Below are positions 46,357 to 57,329 of a DNA stretch of 64,000 nt, piece after piece; positions within the stretch are counted from its first letter, which is position 1, and the number at the start of each line of letters is the position of its first letter. The position numbers were made by a program, and so were the translations under genes. The notes beneath the pieces were generated by a model. That model worked only from the letters and a program-made list of their open reading frames with translations. It was not told the origin of the DNA and did not search any database. Source of the stretch: Schistosoma mansoni. Taxonomy: Eukaryota; Platyhelminthes; Trematoda; Strigeidida; Schistosomatidae. The stretch spans positions 5,896,166 through 5,960,165 of the forward strand of contig NC_031501.1 in assembly GCF_000237925.1 (NCBI RefSeq), in the 5' to 3' direction.

Positions 46357-46849
46357 AAGAATTAAGATAGCGGCTGGGTTTCGGCTTTTGTGTACGTAAT
46401 TTTTCAGGAGTTACCTAAGGAATCACGGCGATGATGTTCCTGTTGATGTCATTTGGAGTATTGAGTATGTTGTGTGCCATTGTCAGGTGACCTGTTACTC
46501 CGCTTGTGTCCGAAGAATACTTCAAATGGCGGTAATCCCACTGATGTACCAAATCAAAAAGTACACAAAGTATCGTCACACATCAAGATAATAAGTCTTT
46601 AAAGGGTTATCGGATACGCGGCACTTCACAATACTTCCTTCGTATCTTTATCGAATGAAATAACCTGAAAGCTAACAAAAGCAGAAGTCGAGGATGATGG
46701 AATAAGAGAATACGTTTGAATTATCAGCAGATAAATTGCTGTGTAATATCTGAGCAGATATTATTTGGGGGTGTGTTACACAGTTTACTGAGGCGTAATT
46801 TGTCCCGACGCAATCAGCTTGCAATGTGTTAACTAAAGTTGCGACGGTT

Positions 46850-49800
46850 AGTTTGGAATACTTATAGAACGATTTAATTGAAACTGTAAACTTCTCAGAT
46901 AGGGCTGCACAAATAGTGGTAGTAAAGAAGTCTAATGAAAGCGTTCGCCTGTGTGCAGATTACTGCGCCATACTAAATGAAGCTCTAGAGTCTCATCAGT
47001 ATCATTTGCCCCTACCGTAAGATTTTTTCGCCAGGCTGAACAGTGGCAAGTATTTGGAGGGTCTACGTTTTTCAGACGCATAGTTATAAGTCCCTGTATC
47101 TGATGAAAGCAAAGATCTCCTAACGATCAACATACACAAGAGTCTATTCTGATGTAACCGACTACCTTTTGAAGTAAAGCCGGTGCCACCTACTTCCAGC
47201 AAATTATGGATACCATGTTGCAAGGTATTCCAGGAGCTGCAGCTTGTTTAAACGATATCATAGTCATGGGAGCAGACAAAATGGAATTGCGGAAAAACTG
47301 GATCAGAAGCTAGAACGTGTAGCGGAATATGGTTTACGCCTCTGCGAAGAAAAGTGTGACTATTATATGCAGCAGGTGCGGTATCTCGATTTCATAATGG
47401 ATAAGGATGGGAGACGGCCAGATCCAGAGAACATTGAAGCCGTAAAAACTATGTCTAGGTTTAGTGACATCCGTATCTTACAATCCTTCTCGGGATTGGT
47501 CGGTCATTATGGTATCTTCACTCCTGACCTTCAACGTCTGCGTGTTCCTCCAAACCACCTTCTGGAGAAGAATACAAAACGAGATTGGTTGGCGAACTGT
47601 CACGCATCTTTCGGGAAGACTGAGCAACTCCTAGCTTCCAATCTCTTGCTGATGCATTATGATCCTTCCCTACCGATCTTGGTTGCTTCAGATGCATCAA
47701 GCTATGGTATTGGAGCAGTATTCTCTCACATTTTCTCTAATGAATCTGAAAAAACAATCTGCCGTGCTGCCAGATCACTGACAATGAAAGAGCGGAATCA
47801 TAATCTAATTGAGAAGGAAGTTCTATCAATTATCTTTGCATCAAAAAGTTCCACAAGGTGATACTTGGTCGGCATTTCACCTTAATAACAGACCAGAAGC
47901 CATTACGTGCTATATTTGGATCTAAGAAAGGGATTCATGTTCAAACGGCTTACCGGCTACAACGATGAGCAACAACACTTCTGGGCTACGAAATCACGAT
48001 CAAGTATCAGTTGACTTCCGTTATCAAGATTAATAGGTCCCCAGTCAAAAACACTCTCTTGTGGAAAATGAAAAAGCCGAAACAGAAATTCGTTGTGTAT
48101 TGGACGACGCAACCGAAGCCATCAAAAACTACTGAAAATGATAAGACATTGAGCAGAGTCAGGTTCTATCTACCAAATGACCAAACAAGCGTCTTGAAGG
48201 AGAATTTTTGCAATATTTTTGTCGACGTAACTCATTGATGGTGGTTGACTCCTGTATTATGTTTGATGATTGAATTGTTATCCCGGAATTATTGCTTCAC
48301 AAGGTTCTCAGGCAGTTTCACAGCGGTCGCCCCGGTATCAATAAAATGAAATAATTGGCTGAAAGCTATGATTATTGGTTAATAATGGACACAGACATCG
48401 GAAACACATGCCGCGACTGTCTATCATGTTTTGAAGCTGATAATAGCCTTTGTGAAGCCAACCTCAGCACTGAACCACGCTTTCAGGACCCTTGGAAAGT
48501 CTTTATGCAGAGTCCGCTCGTACAATTCAAGGTAAAATGTTTCTTAATATTGTGGATGCATTTGTGAAGTGGCCAGAAATATATAGTATGCCCAATTGTA
48601 CAGCATTAGAAACAATCCTGGAATTGTCTACATCGTTCAGCTGCTTTGGCATCTCAGAGACTTTAGTGACTGACAATGGCTCACAATTCATTGCATAATC
48701 ATCCAAGTACTTCTGTAGCATAAACGGAATAACATATCTACGTTCTCCACCCTAATATCCCCAATCAAATGGGCAAGCAGAACCTTTTCTCGATACTTTT
48801 GAACGAGCATTATTGAAAGGAGGAAACCAGAGGACAACTAGACAGGTAATTACAGGATATTTAACGGCCTACAGAACCACTCCAAACTATAGTCAACGCC
48901 ATGTACCCACAAAAATCTCAATATCCGAAGTTTTGACGTTCGCAATAGAATGTTTATTAAATCCAAACCTAATTTCCAAACTAGGTTTGGCTGATGAATA
49001 ACTGTTGAGTAGAGGTAAAGACACGCGCACCACAATCGAAATCAGAACAAAGTGATTGGGTAACAACGGTTCTAAAATTCATCATATATACAAATGTACA
49101 AATTTACCTAAACAAATATTACCACACAGTTATTCAACCTACAATTGTTCCCAGAACAATCAATCTAAATTACAATAAATAGCAAATTGATAAGAAATAT
49201 AAGAAATTTACCGAACACACCAAAAAGTAAGTGTTATTCTATCCTTTCTGGACAGATCAAGTAAAAATTCCGTTCGAGAGGTTGTTCTATAACACAAAGT
49301 GTTTTAATTTCTGGGAAGGTGCTCCAATTTACAACCAAAATGCACGATCCCAGTGAAATCAAACAGCACAATCAAAGAGCGAACACTCAATATGACAGCC
49401 ACCAGAATAATAACAAAACAAATCAGATGCAGTTCAACAAGAAATATAAAAACCCAATGCAAGCGATAGAAAAACTGAGAAAGCTATTATGAAATGAAAC
49501 TTCAGAATCAAAAAATGACATCAAAAATACTAACAATAATGTACAAATAAATAAAACATTAAGAAGAAGTTATGAATGTATGTATGGAGGTATTTTCACA
49601 TATGAAACGTTCAAAATGGATCTTACAATGTTCATTATGTGCTACCTCGATAAGAATCGGTGGGAACCGGGAAAAATCGCACAAAGATTGGAAAGAGTTT
49701 GGTGCAGGGTTCGAGGAATTTTCGGCAAATGCATCAGACACAAACCAAATCTTTAAAGAATGATGCGCACTCGAGATAATCAGCTAGATCTTCCGCTCTA

Positions 49801-50450
49801 GTTAACTTCAGTTACATCAACGACAGAGATGCCTAAGAATACTGAAAAGAAGACTTGAACCAGAAAGTCGGCGATAAAAATCGAATGCCGTTGCAAACTA
49901 GTCGTCAGGCTACAAGTAGATCCAAGGAAAAAATCTTATTACGGAGGGGGTGTTTGGACGCCCTCCGGGAACTACGACGGGGGCTCCAGAGGCCTTGGAG
50001 GAGCCGAAGAGTTCCATCCAATTAGAACGCCATTGAACTTTCTAGAATACCAACGTGGCATGCTACTACTGGTCAATGGCATAAAACTTCCTCTCTTGCG
50101 GATTGGTCGAATTATAATGCTAATATAACAAACGCTAATATAAATAAGCATCCATGATTTTCTGTGCATCTTGAAACTTGCCCAACTAGCACTTTCTCCA
50201 GCATTCTTTTACTTTTTATTTTCTACTTGTGGGGTTATAGCGCCCAAAGGGTTATACGTGGTATATTCAGAATCTAAGCTTTAGATATAGCATTGCCCTA
50301 ATGCGATCTTACCATATTTTTGCCTCTGTATTTCCTCGCACACACGTGTTCGCCTCTATGCCTCAAATCCGCTTGATGTGCTCATAGCTTCGTGATCTGC
50401 GCCATCCGCTAATAAACTGTATTTGCCTTTCTCATTGCCTTCTGATTGAT
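46850..50450 (+). mobile_element. Ty3/gypsy LTR retrotransposon fossil (pol part and 3' LTR)
   Basis: The order reverse transcriptase, RNase H, integrase zinc region and integrase core is readable between about 46850 and 49030. A purine-rich tract near 49940-49948 is followed by a TG-initial block to about 50450, read as the 3' LTR. No matching 5' LTR or gag was found upstream, so the copy is 5'-truncated. The coding part is broken in many places (roughly ten or so). An old, dead copy. Confidence 0.8.
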
Positions 50451-50459
50451 TAATGAAGC

Positions 50460-51690
50460 AAATCCACTACATGGAAAATGAAGAAAAACTGTTACTGATT
50501 GTTGTATGCAGTTATGCTTATGAAACTCGTTTGGTCAAACAAGCGAAAATGTACATGAAGGTGAACATATAAACTGTGAAACAGAAAACCCTTTACGCAC
50601 AAAAGTAGTTGTTTGTCGTTCTCTTGAGTATATTAAAAATTAAATTACTTTGGACAGAACAAAAATAAATGATGCAATCAAGATGCTGCAGGACGCAGAG
50701 AAAAGAGGAATAGGAGAAATGAGCTAAAATTTCCCACATACAGTACTCGTCTGACTACTCTAGCGTTCACATAATTCTGTCAGAACATAATAGAAATGAG
50801 TTTCCTAGCAGTTTTTAGCTACTTTAGCCATGGTCTGTGATTGTTGGTGATTTTGCTGTGGTTTAGAGGACCGTGTCATTATTAGTGACGAGGTCGCTTT
50901 TTAGACATATAACTTCTGACATTGTCTGGCTTTTCGCGTTTGTTTGTAGCATAGCTCATTGATTTACAATACTGGAATTTGTTGTATCCATCACAGCCCA
51001 CATGAAAGGTTTGAAATAATGAATCACGTCCTACAAAGGCATGTTCTGTACCATAAAAGAAACCGTAAGAAAATACGTGTTGACCAAGACTGTATATGCG
51101 TGAGTGTCGATAAAAAGTTCCCCATTTTTAGATTATTTGTGACAGTAGTTATTTGCTTATCCTTAAATATTTTTTTTCTCACATGCCACTCTGACCCGTT
51201 TCGTTCTCGTGTATCATGTTTATTTTTTTGTTACCCGGGCATATTGTTGCCATTAATTTTGATTTCTCAGTATTCCATCATATTTGTATATATTTTTACT
51301 GACCCTTAGTTTTTATCTACTTACGTTTATATCCCGTTGGCTCTCGCATTAGCTTGTCGCTTTCTGATCATCCTTGTCTTAATTGACTAATTTGATTACA
51401 TTTCATGTTCTATGCAAATTAATTATTATTGAAAGTTTCGTCCCATTTTGAAGCAGTTAAACTAATCTTTCCATTTGAAAAAAGTTGAGTTCACCTTTTG
51501 AGTGGAACATCGTTTGTAAAAAAAGATTCAATATCAGAATTATTGGTTATGGTCATTCAGGTTGGATTATGATCATTCATAATGCACAAGTCTATTTTAA
51601 TTGGATCTAGTTGTGTCGGGTACCTCGCCTAGAGATATTTGTATTGCTCTTGTAACGGCTTCCTAAAAAATACTGGGTGTAACTGAGGAA
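50460..51690. other. gap without recognised features
   Basis: A + strand open stretch at 50959-51309 has no supporting splice sites or family match and is probably chance in AT-rich DNA. Nothing else was seen. Confidence 0.4.
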
Positions 51691-51699
51691 GGAAGAACT

Positions 51700-52270
51700 T
51701 CTTACAAACGGGTACGAGACACAAACTTGAGAGCTATCGAATCGTAACCACGACCAAGATGGATGTTACAATTTTAGAAGAAAACATGCTTCCAAGTGCA
51801 TCATAATGCATTTTGGTCATCAAAGTACAGATACATATAGAATGAACGATATTGAGCTTTCTGACTTCCAGTTACCCAATGACTTTGGAGTCGTCTTTAG
51901 CCAAGACTTCAAACTTACTGTGCACTGCCGTGCGATAACGCCCAAAGAATTCAGATGGACATGCACGTTGATATGTAGAGCCTTCATCCTAAACTTGAGT
52001 ATTGCGTACAAGCGGCTGGCCACTGGCTAGAAAAACTGAGTCGTTGGAAGAAGTTAAAAGGACATGAAATGAGCCGACACTTGAAATAGCAAAGTTCCCG
52101 TTTGACAATAGACTTGTTAAGCTAGACCTATTTAGCTTGCCAAATAGGAGGATCAGAGGTGATTTGATCACAGATTTTAGGTTACCTGATGCTTGATTCG
52201 CGACAGATATACCTGTATTTATCTCATACTCAAAAAGAGGAAATTCTTTAGGACACTCTGAAAATGCTTA
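51700..52270 (+). mobile_element. CR1/jockey-type LINE, decayed 3' end
   Basis: The + strand has residues of the RT C-terminal region (CIIMHFGHQST, LPNDFGVVFSQDFK), then in other frames the LDLFSLPNRRIRGDLITDF block. These are parallel to KVVHLRHVADYS and YPLEYRRLRGDLLMTYS in the intact LINE next to it. Several stops and frame changes show an old, dead fragment of a related but distinct family. Confidence 0.7.
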
Positions 52271-52674
52271 CAAACCAAGAACAAGTTACTTGTCGGCTGA
52301 CCATCAGCCTCTATTATCCTTTCCGAACTGAAACTGAGAGCACAGAGAAATTCTCCTGGATTCGAACATAAATCCACTGAAATTCACATCACGTATGCTG
52401 GCTATCGGAAATGGTGAAAAGCTGAGGCTAGTTTAACGCAGGTATCTAATTCACTATTTTCACAACTACATACTACCTTCATGTAACTGGGATGGATTTC
52501 CCGACTATTGGTCTTGTGAATCCCGAATTTCAAATGGTTCAAATGGTTGAGGACGGAATAGAAGAAGCTTTCGCTTAACGGGCTTCCGTGTCTGATAGCA
52601 GTGGATCACCAATACCTCCAGGCAAGAACCTAGGTATATGAACGATAATAGAGGGAAAAAAAGAATTTGGTAAA

Positions 52675-55593
52675 TCATAATAATATGTTATCCTTAGTCC
52701 TTAGGAATAAGTCAAGTTTTCTCTTAAAGGACTCCTGGGAGGTCGCTTGGACTAGCTCAGTCGGCAGCGAATTCCAGCACTTGACAACTCTAACGGAGTA
52801 GAAGTTGTGTCTGCAGTCTGTTCTGCTATGTAGGGTCTCCAATTTCTGGGTGTTACCTCTGAGGTTAGTGTTATGACTAAGCTTAAGAAGTTGTTTAAGG
52901 GGATGACCAGAAGTATTAAGGATACTATAAGTCATAAGAAGATCACCTCTAAGACGCCTATACTCTAACGGGTAAAGGTTAAGTGATTTGAGGCGCTCTT
53001 CATAAGGTTTGAATTTGAGACCCCGAACTGATTTCGTGGCTCGACGTTGTATACGTTCCAGAGTGACCTTATCCTTTTGGAGGGAGGGAGGAAATACTAT
53101 GTTTCCGTACTCTAAGTGGGGACGAATAAAACTGTTGAAGATTATGTGGAAGGTTCTACCGTCAAACTGGCCAAAAATGCGCTTCAATGTTACCAGTGCA
53201 AGGTTTGCTTGAGAGGCGTTTTTGTCACAGTTCGCATACGATTTCAGGTCGTAGGGTACCAACACTCCTAAATCTTTTTCAACTTGGGAAACTTCTAGAG
53301 GTGAGTTACCTAAGTTATAACTATAGTCTGCAACATGTCTCAGATGGACTACCTTGCACTTTGAAGTGTTGAAGGTAAGTCCGTTGTCGTCTGCCCAACT
53401 TTGAAGTCGAGTCAGATCCTCCTGCAGAACTAGTATATCATTGTGAGTACGTATCTCTCTCCAAAGTTTCACATCATCAGCAAAAAGCAATAAATCAGAT
53501 GAAACTTGTTGAGGAAGATCGTTAATATAAATCAAGAAGAGAAGAGGCCCTAGTATTGAACCCTGGGGGACCCCACTAGGACATTCCATAGCCTGAGAGA
53601 GAGTGAAGTTAACCCTGACCTTAAAATGTCGGTTTTCTAGGTATGAAGTGATCCAGTCAATTAAAGGGGGTTTTATACCCAATCGTCCAAGCTTCTTGAT
53701 AAGACATGCATGGTTGACCCTATCAAAAGCTTTTGAGAAGTCCAGGTAAATGACGTCAACCTTCCCCTTGCGATCAAGGATGGTTGTCCATTTATCCACC
53801 GCAGTCAGCAGGTTGGTCGTACAAGAATGACCTTTTCTGAAACCATGCTGTTGAGGCGAGAAGAACTTTGAGGATGATAAGTGTTCTAGTATGCCGTCGA
53901 ATACTAGGGATTCCATAATTTTTGAAGGTATGGAGAGAAGGGCCACTGGTCGGTAGCTTGAGGGTTCACTGCGTCGACCTCCTTTGAAAATTGGTGTGAT
54001 GTGGGCCAGCTTCCATATTTCCGGTAGTTTGCCTCTGCTTAGCGAGTGTGCAAACATCACGCTAAGTGGTGTCGCCAGGATTGAAGCTGCTTCCCTCAAT
54101 ACAGCGGAATGAACCATGTCCGGACCAGGAGAAGTGTCTTTTTTTAGGTTCTGCAGTTTACGGAGCACCAGGTCAGCACTCAGGTCCACTTCGGAAAGTC
54201 CTGTACAGGTGCAGGTGAAGCTTTCGTCAGTATGGTTGATGTGGGTCAGTTGGAATGTCCGGGAGTAATGTTCAGCCAAAAGGTTAGCGGCATCACTGTC
54301 GTTGTTGGTCGGGCCATTAGGACCAAGCAGTTGGGAAACTCCAGTTTTGCCTTGTCGAAGAGAAGCTGCATAACTGAACAAGCTTTTCGGATTGGAGACG
54401 AATCTATCGATAAGCTTGGTCTGGAACTGAAGCCTGTCTTCTCTTATTGCCTTTGTGCATGTGTTCCTTATATGTTTGTATTGCCTGTACGCGCCGTTGT
54501 TATCCGTTCGTTTATATTCAGCCCAACAGTGCCTTTTGCGGCTTAGCAAACGACGAGTGCGGTTCTTGATGATTGCAGGTTGCTTGTAGCTTTTTGGGAC
54601 CATTTTAGGAACTGAATGCTCAGTAGCACATAAGATCGTGTGCAGTAAAAAATCCCAATGAGCATCCACTTCAATTTCAGGGCGAACATTCCAATCCACC
54701 TGTTGAAGATAGTCCTGTAAAGCTAACACATTCAACCGTTTGAAGTTCCAGCGCTTGTTGCTAGTAGGATATCGTAGCTCCGTCTTGCTGACAAAGCTGA
54801 ATGATAAGACGGCGTGATCACTTTTGCCCAGGGGAGCCAGGATTGAGAGGTCGTCAACTAGGAATTCTTCGTTTGTGAATACCCAGTCTAAGCGTGACGG
54901 CGTCTGACTGTTTCTCCAACGGGTTGCCGACTTCACATTTTCAAATAATCCCAGGTCGCCGATAAGGTTGAAGAACAGAGCTTCAGTAGAGTTGGCACCA
55001 CCAATGTATGTATGTTCCACGAAGTTGATTCTAGGGAGATTGAAATCCCCTAGAATCAGGATATGAGAGAATCCAAGACGCGTAGAGCGAGTTAATCCTT
55101 CCAGCAGACGTTTGTCATATTCGATGTCGGCAGTGGGCTTCCTGTAAACGACCCCAACTAGGCACCTCGAGGTGGTAGATAATCTTACTGAGCACCATAC
55201 TGACTCGTCAAGATTGTGAAACTCTTGATTGTGAAGTTGGTGCGCATCCAGGCATGACCGTACGTATAGTGCTACCCCACCCCCCATCCCTGTTTTTCTG
55301 TCGTTGCGAAATAAAGACATCCCAGTTATTGCTAACTCTTGGTCCGTAAACTGAGACGTTATCCAAGTTTCGGATATTCCTATCAGATGGGCATCATTAG
55401 CGTTGCTAAGTTCACGTAGCTCATCCATTTTGTTTGGCAAGCTCGCGGCGTTCGTGTATAGGCAGTTTATGCTTTCAATTTGGAACGCGTGAGCCTCTTC
55501 TTGTTTGTCTATATGAGCCGTGTGTGAGTGGACAGGTAGCCTACCTATACGATGTTTACCGAGTTGGTAGTCCCTGTCCTTTACACGTTTTTT
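52675..55593 (-). CDS. CR1-like LINE ORF2: endonuclease and reverse transcriptase
   Basis: The frame is open from 55593. The endonuclease begins INCLYTNAASLPNKMDEL, and the first in-frame ATG lies inside this motif, too late for a sensible start. Counted from 55440, GDFN is at 131-134 and SDH at 207-209 (endonuclease active-site blocks). The RT blocks are YRPVALLSIPSKIME, QHGFRKGHSCTTNLL, IYLDFSKAFDRVNH (about 567), SGVPQGSILGPLLFLIYIND and FADD (about 652). The C-terminus has RPHLEYGNIVF and LYPLEYRRLRGDL. The total is about 970 residues. It nicks target DNA and copies the element RNA at the nick. With no usable start, translation probably depends on a frameshift from ORF1 or on reinitiation. 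Confidence 0.92.
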   Translation of the reverse strand, partial: KKRVKDRDYQLGKHRIGRLPVHSHTAHIDKQEEAHAFQIESINCLYTNAASLPNKMDELRELSNANDAHLIGISETWITSQFTDQELAITGMSLFRNDRKTGMGGGVALYVRSCLDAHQLHNQEFHNLDESVWCSVRLSTTSRCLVGVVYRKPTADIEYDKRLLEGLTRSTRLGFSHILILGDFNLPRINFVEHTYIGGANSTEALFFNLIGDLGLFENVKSATRWRNSQTPSRLDWVFTNEEFLVDDLSILAPLGKSDHAVLSFSFVSKTELRYPTSNKRWNFKRLNVLALQDYLQQVDWNVRPEIEVDAHWDFLLHTILCATEHSVPKMVPKSYKQPAIIKNRTRRLLSRKRHCWAEYKRTDNNGAYRQYKHIRNTCTKAIREDRLQFQTKLIDRFVSNPKSLFSYAASLRQGKTGVSQLLGPNGPTNNDSDAANLLAEHYSRTFQLTHINHTDESFTCTCTGLSEVDLSADLVLRKLQNLKKDTSPGPDMVHSAVLREAASILATPLSVMFAHSLSRGKLPEIWKLAHITPIFKGGRRSEPSSYRPVALLSIPSKIMESLVFDGILEHLSSSKFFSPQQHGFRKGHSCTTNLLTAVDKWTTILDRKGKVDVIYLDFSKAFDRVNHACLIKKLGRLGIKPPLIDWITSYLENRHFKVRVNFTLSQAMECPSGVPQGSILGPLLFLIYINDLPQQVSSDLLLFADDVKLWREIRTHNDILVLQEDLTRLQSWADDNGLTFNTSKCKVVHLRHVADYSYNLGNSPLEVSQVEKDLGVLVPYDLKSYANCDKNASQANLALVTLKRIFGQFDGRTFHIIFNSFIRPHLEYGNIVFPPSLQKDKVTLERIQRRATKSVRGLKFKPYEERLKSLNLYPLEYRRLRGDLLMTYSILNTSGHPLKQLLKLSHNTNLRGNTQKLETLHSRTDCRHNFYSVRVVKCWNSLPTELVQATSQESFKRKLDLFLRTKDNILL

Positions 55594-55596
55594 TTA
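55581..55596 (-). promoter_or_regulatory. candidate -1 ribosomal frameshift site between ORF1 and ORF2
   Basis: On the - strand ORF1 reads AAT AAA AAA AAC GTG TAA. The heptamer A AAA AAC is in the correct ORF1 phase for a -1 slip, one codon before the stop. ORF2 is in exactly the -1 frame and opens at 55593. A downstream pseudoknot was not worked out. Confidence 0.6.
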
Positions 55597-56981
55597 TTAT
55601 CAAGACAGTCCACGAGTGGAATTGTCAGCTCCAGCTTTCGTTTGTGCTTGATCCTGCTGTCGTGGGGCCTATCCGGATGCATATGGATGCCAGTTGGCAA
55701 CCGACGTCTATTGGCACGAAATGCTTCCAGAGTTGCAGCCGCCATGTGGGAGGAGGGGAAGGTTATCTTCAGCAGCCGGGGCCTAGAGTCTCCGTCTCTC
55801 TTGGCCAGTCTCATTACCTGTTGGGTCAATATGTTCTTGAGTTTTAAGGAATGCTTGATGAATTTCCATTCCCGAATATCAGAGTTTGCTTGAGCTGGGT
55901 CCGTATTTTCCGGCACACCTTGCACAATGATATTTCGTCCACGGAAGAACGCCTCACGAGATTCCTTAGGGATGTTCCGGATGAGATTTCGTTCAGAATA
56001 CGGTATGTCGGGCAGTATTCTTACGTTCCCATCGGACCTCAGTAAGTGACTGGCTAGCAGGACGTCCTCTACGTCGGAGGCATTCTTAAGTGTAACACGA
56101 AGCAGCCTCGGGTGGTTTAGGTGGTTAGAGTCCTTCCCCCGAGTGAGCCGTGTGACGGTCAAAGGCTCTATTCTAGGGAGTTCCAGCCTCTTGATTAATT
56201 CTCCCCAGAGCATCCTGTCGTTTTTGTCCTGCAAACTGAGAGGAAGGTCGGGGTTGTCAATAAGGTTCATGATTATGACAGAGTCGTCACGAACCGCAAT
56301 TGATTTCCCAGGTTTTCCAAGGCGTCTAGGTTTGGTATCTTGTTGTTTGGATGTCGAGGCGCGTTTTCGATTCCTGGGCTCAGTGATGACCGGGCGGACA
56401 GTCTTGGGTGTAGACTGTGCGGCCAAAGCATCAATTGATTTACGCACGATACTTGGGACGTTCAGTTTCGGAGGGGACGCTTGGGCTTTATTACTCCTGT
56501 TAACGTGAGTCCATCCACCTACAGGATTTTTAGGAACCACTGTCTCATTCAAGGACCGTTCCCCGGGGGACCCAAGTTTACTGAGGGAGTCGATGACAGT
56601 CGATGTTAGGATGGTGCTGAGTTTCAACACATCATCACTCGTGCTGTTAACAGCACCGTCGATATCCGACCTGTCAGTATCCTTTTTCTTATTTGCCCTA
56701 TGCGTTCCAGCTTTGTTACCCGTCATGATGATATCATTTACCGAATTCTTAGACAACTTATCTCTCAGACCTGTCAGTAAAGTAATGATAGTACCCAACA
56801 TAACTACCGTATCGGTGTTGCAGGTAACACATACCCACCTACGATCAGACTTGCTGAGTCTGCTATAGGCTGCTGCTGTTAGATCTGTACATGCTTCATG
56901 GAACCAACCTTTACAGTTGTCACATTGCATGCCAGATGTAACGGCAAAACAGCAACCAGGTCTCTTGCATGAATTTTTCAT
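55581..56981 (-). CDS. CR1-like LINE ORF1 protein with PHD-type zinc finger
   Basis: 466 residues from the ATG at 56981; an upstream in-frame ATG at 57065 would add a hydrophobic leader and is less likely. Residues 1-60 hold a Cys/His-rich finger with the C4HC3 spacing of PHD fingers (CKRPGC, CDNCKGWFHEAC, WVCVTC). A long basic, Ser/Thr-rich middle follows (RNRKRASTSKQQDTKPRR), then a C-terminal region with RLELPRIEPLTVTRL, FFRGRNIIVQGVPE and RPRLLKITF. The last part resembles the RNA-binding region of LINE ORF1 proteins. Likely role: binding the element's RNA in the transposition particle. It ends in AAC GTG TAA right after a slippery sequence. Confidence 0.85.
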   Translation of the reverse strand: MKNSCKRPGCCFAVTSGMQCDNCKGWFHEACTDLTAAAYSRLSKSDRRWVCVTCNTDTVVMLGTIITLLTGLRDKLSKNSVNDIIMTGNKAGTHRANKKKDTDRSDIDGAVNSTSDDVLKLSTILTSTVIDSLSKLGSPGERSLNETVVPKNPVGGWTHVNRSNKAQASPPKLNVPSIVRKSIDALAAQSTPKTVRPVITEPRNRKRASTSKQQDTKPRRLGKPGKSIAVRDDSVIIMNLIDNPDLPLSLQDKNDRMLWGELIKRLELPRIEPLTVTRLTRGKDSNHLNHPRLLRVTLKNASDVEDVLLASHLLRSDGNVRILPDIPYSERNLIRNIPKESREAFFRGRNIIVQGVPENTDPAQANSDIREWKFIKHSLKLKNILTQQVMRLAKRDGDSRPRLLKITFPSSHMAAATLEAFRANRRRLPTGIHMHPDRPHDSRIKHKRKLELTIPLVDCLDNKKNV

Positions 56982-57329
56982 GGCTAGTGATTTAGACTGT
57001 CTTAAAAATATAAGCAGTAAATTTAGGACCGATAAAAAAAACACACAGTAAACAAAAACTATCAAAAATGTATAAAAACAGTTAACGATAAGCTAAAGCT
57101 AGCCTTTACGTGAAAACTATAAAAAAAACCGATAGTGAGCTGAGGCAAAACCACAGTTAACTATTAATTTGAGTGAAACACAAAAAAGAAGTAATCTACC
57201 GAACGTATAGCTCAGAATAGATTCTTTGGATTGGATATGATACTTTTGTTGCGTAAGAACACAGCAAAAGTTTGAGAAATGTAAATCACGTTAGGACTAA
57301 ACTTCCCGTTCGAATAGCGCGCGTTAAAT

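Larger units (their letters stand above)
52640..57320 (-). mobile_element. CR1-like LINE with both ORFs open
   Basis: ORF1 (56981-55581) and ORF2 (about 55593-52675) are both uninterrupted. The 3' end lies somewhere just below 52675, and the 5'UTR probably reaches about 57320, where the sequence character changes. Target-site duplications were not identified. Open frames of this length suggest a young insertion. The element stands between the Ty3 fossil and IFT74, in the opposite orientation to both. Confidence 0.85.

Noticed and set aside
50959-51309. A 116-codon + strand ORF with hydrophobic segments
   Set aside because: Composition follows T-rich DNA, there are no family motifs, and it is unsupported by splice sites or neighbours.
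53009-56868. Several + strand ORFs of 60-137 codons
   Set aside because: They are shadows of the - strand CR1-like LINE ORFs.
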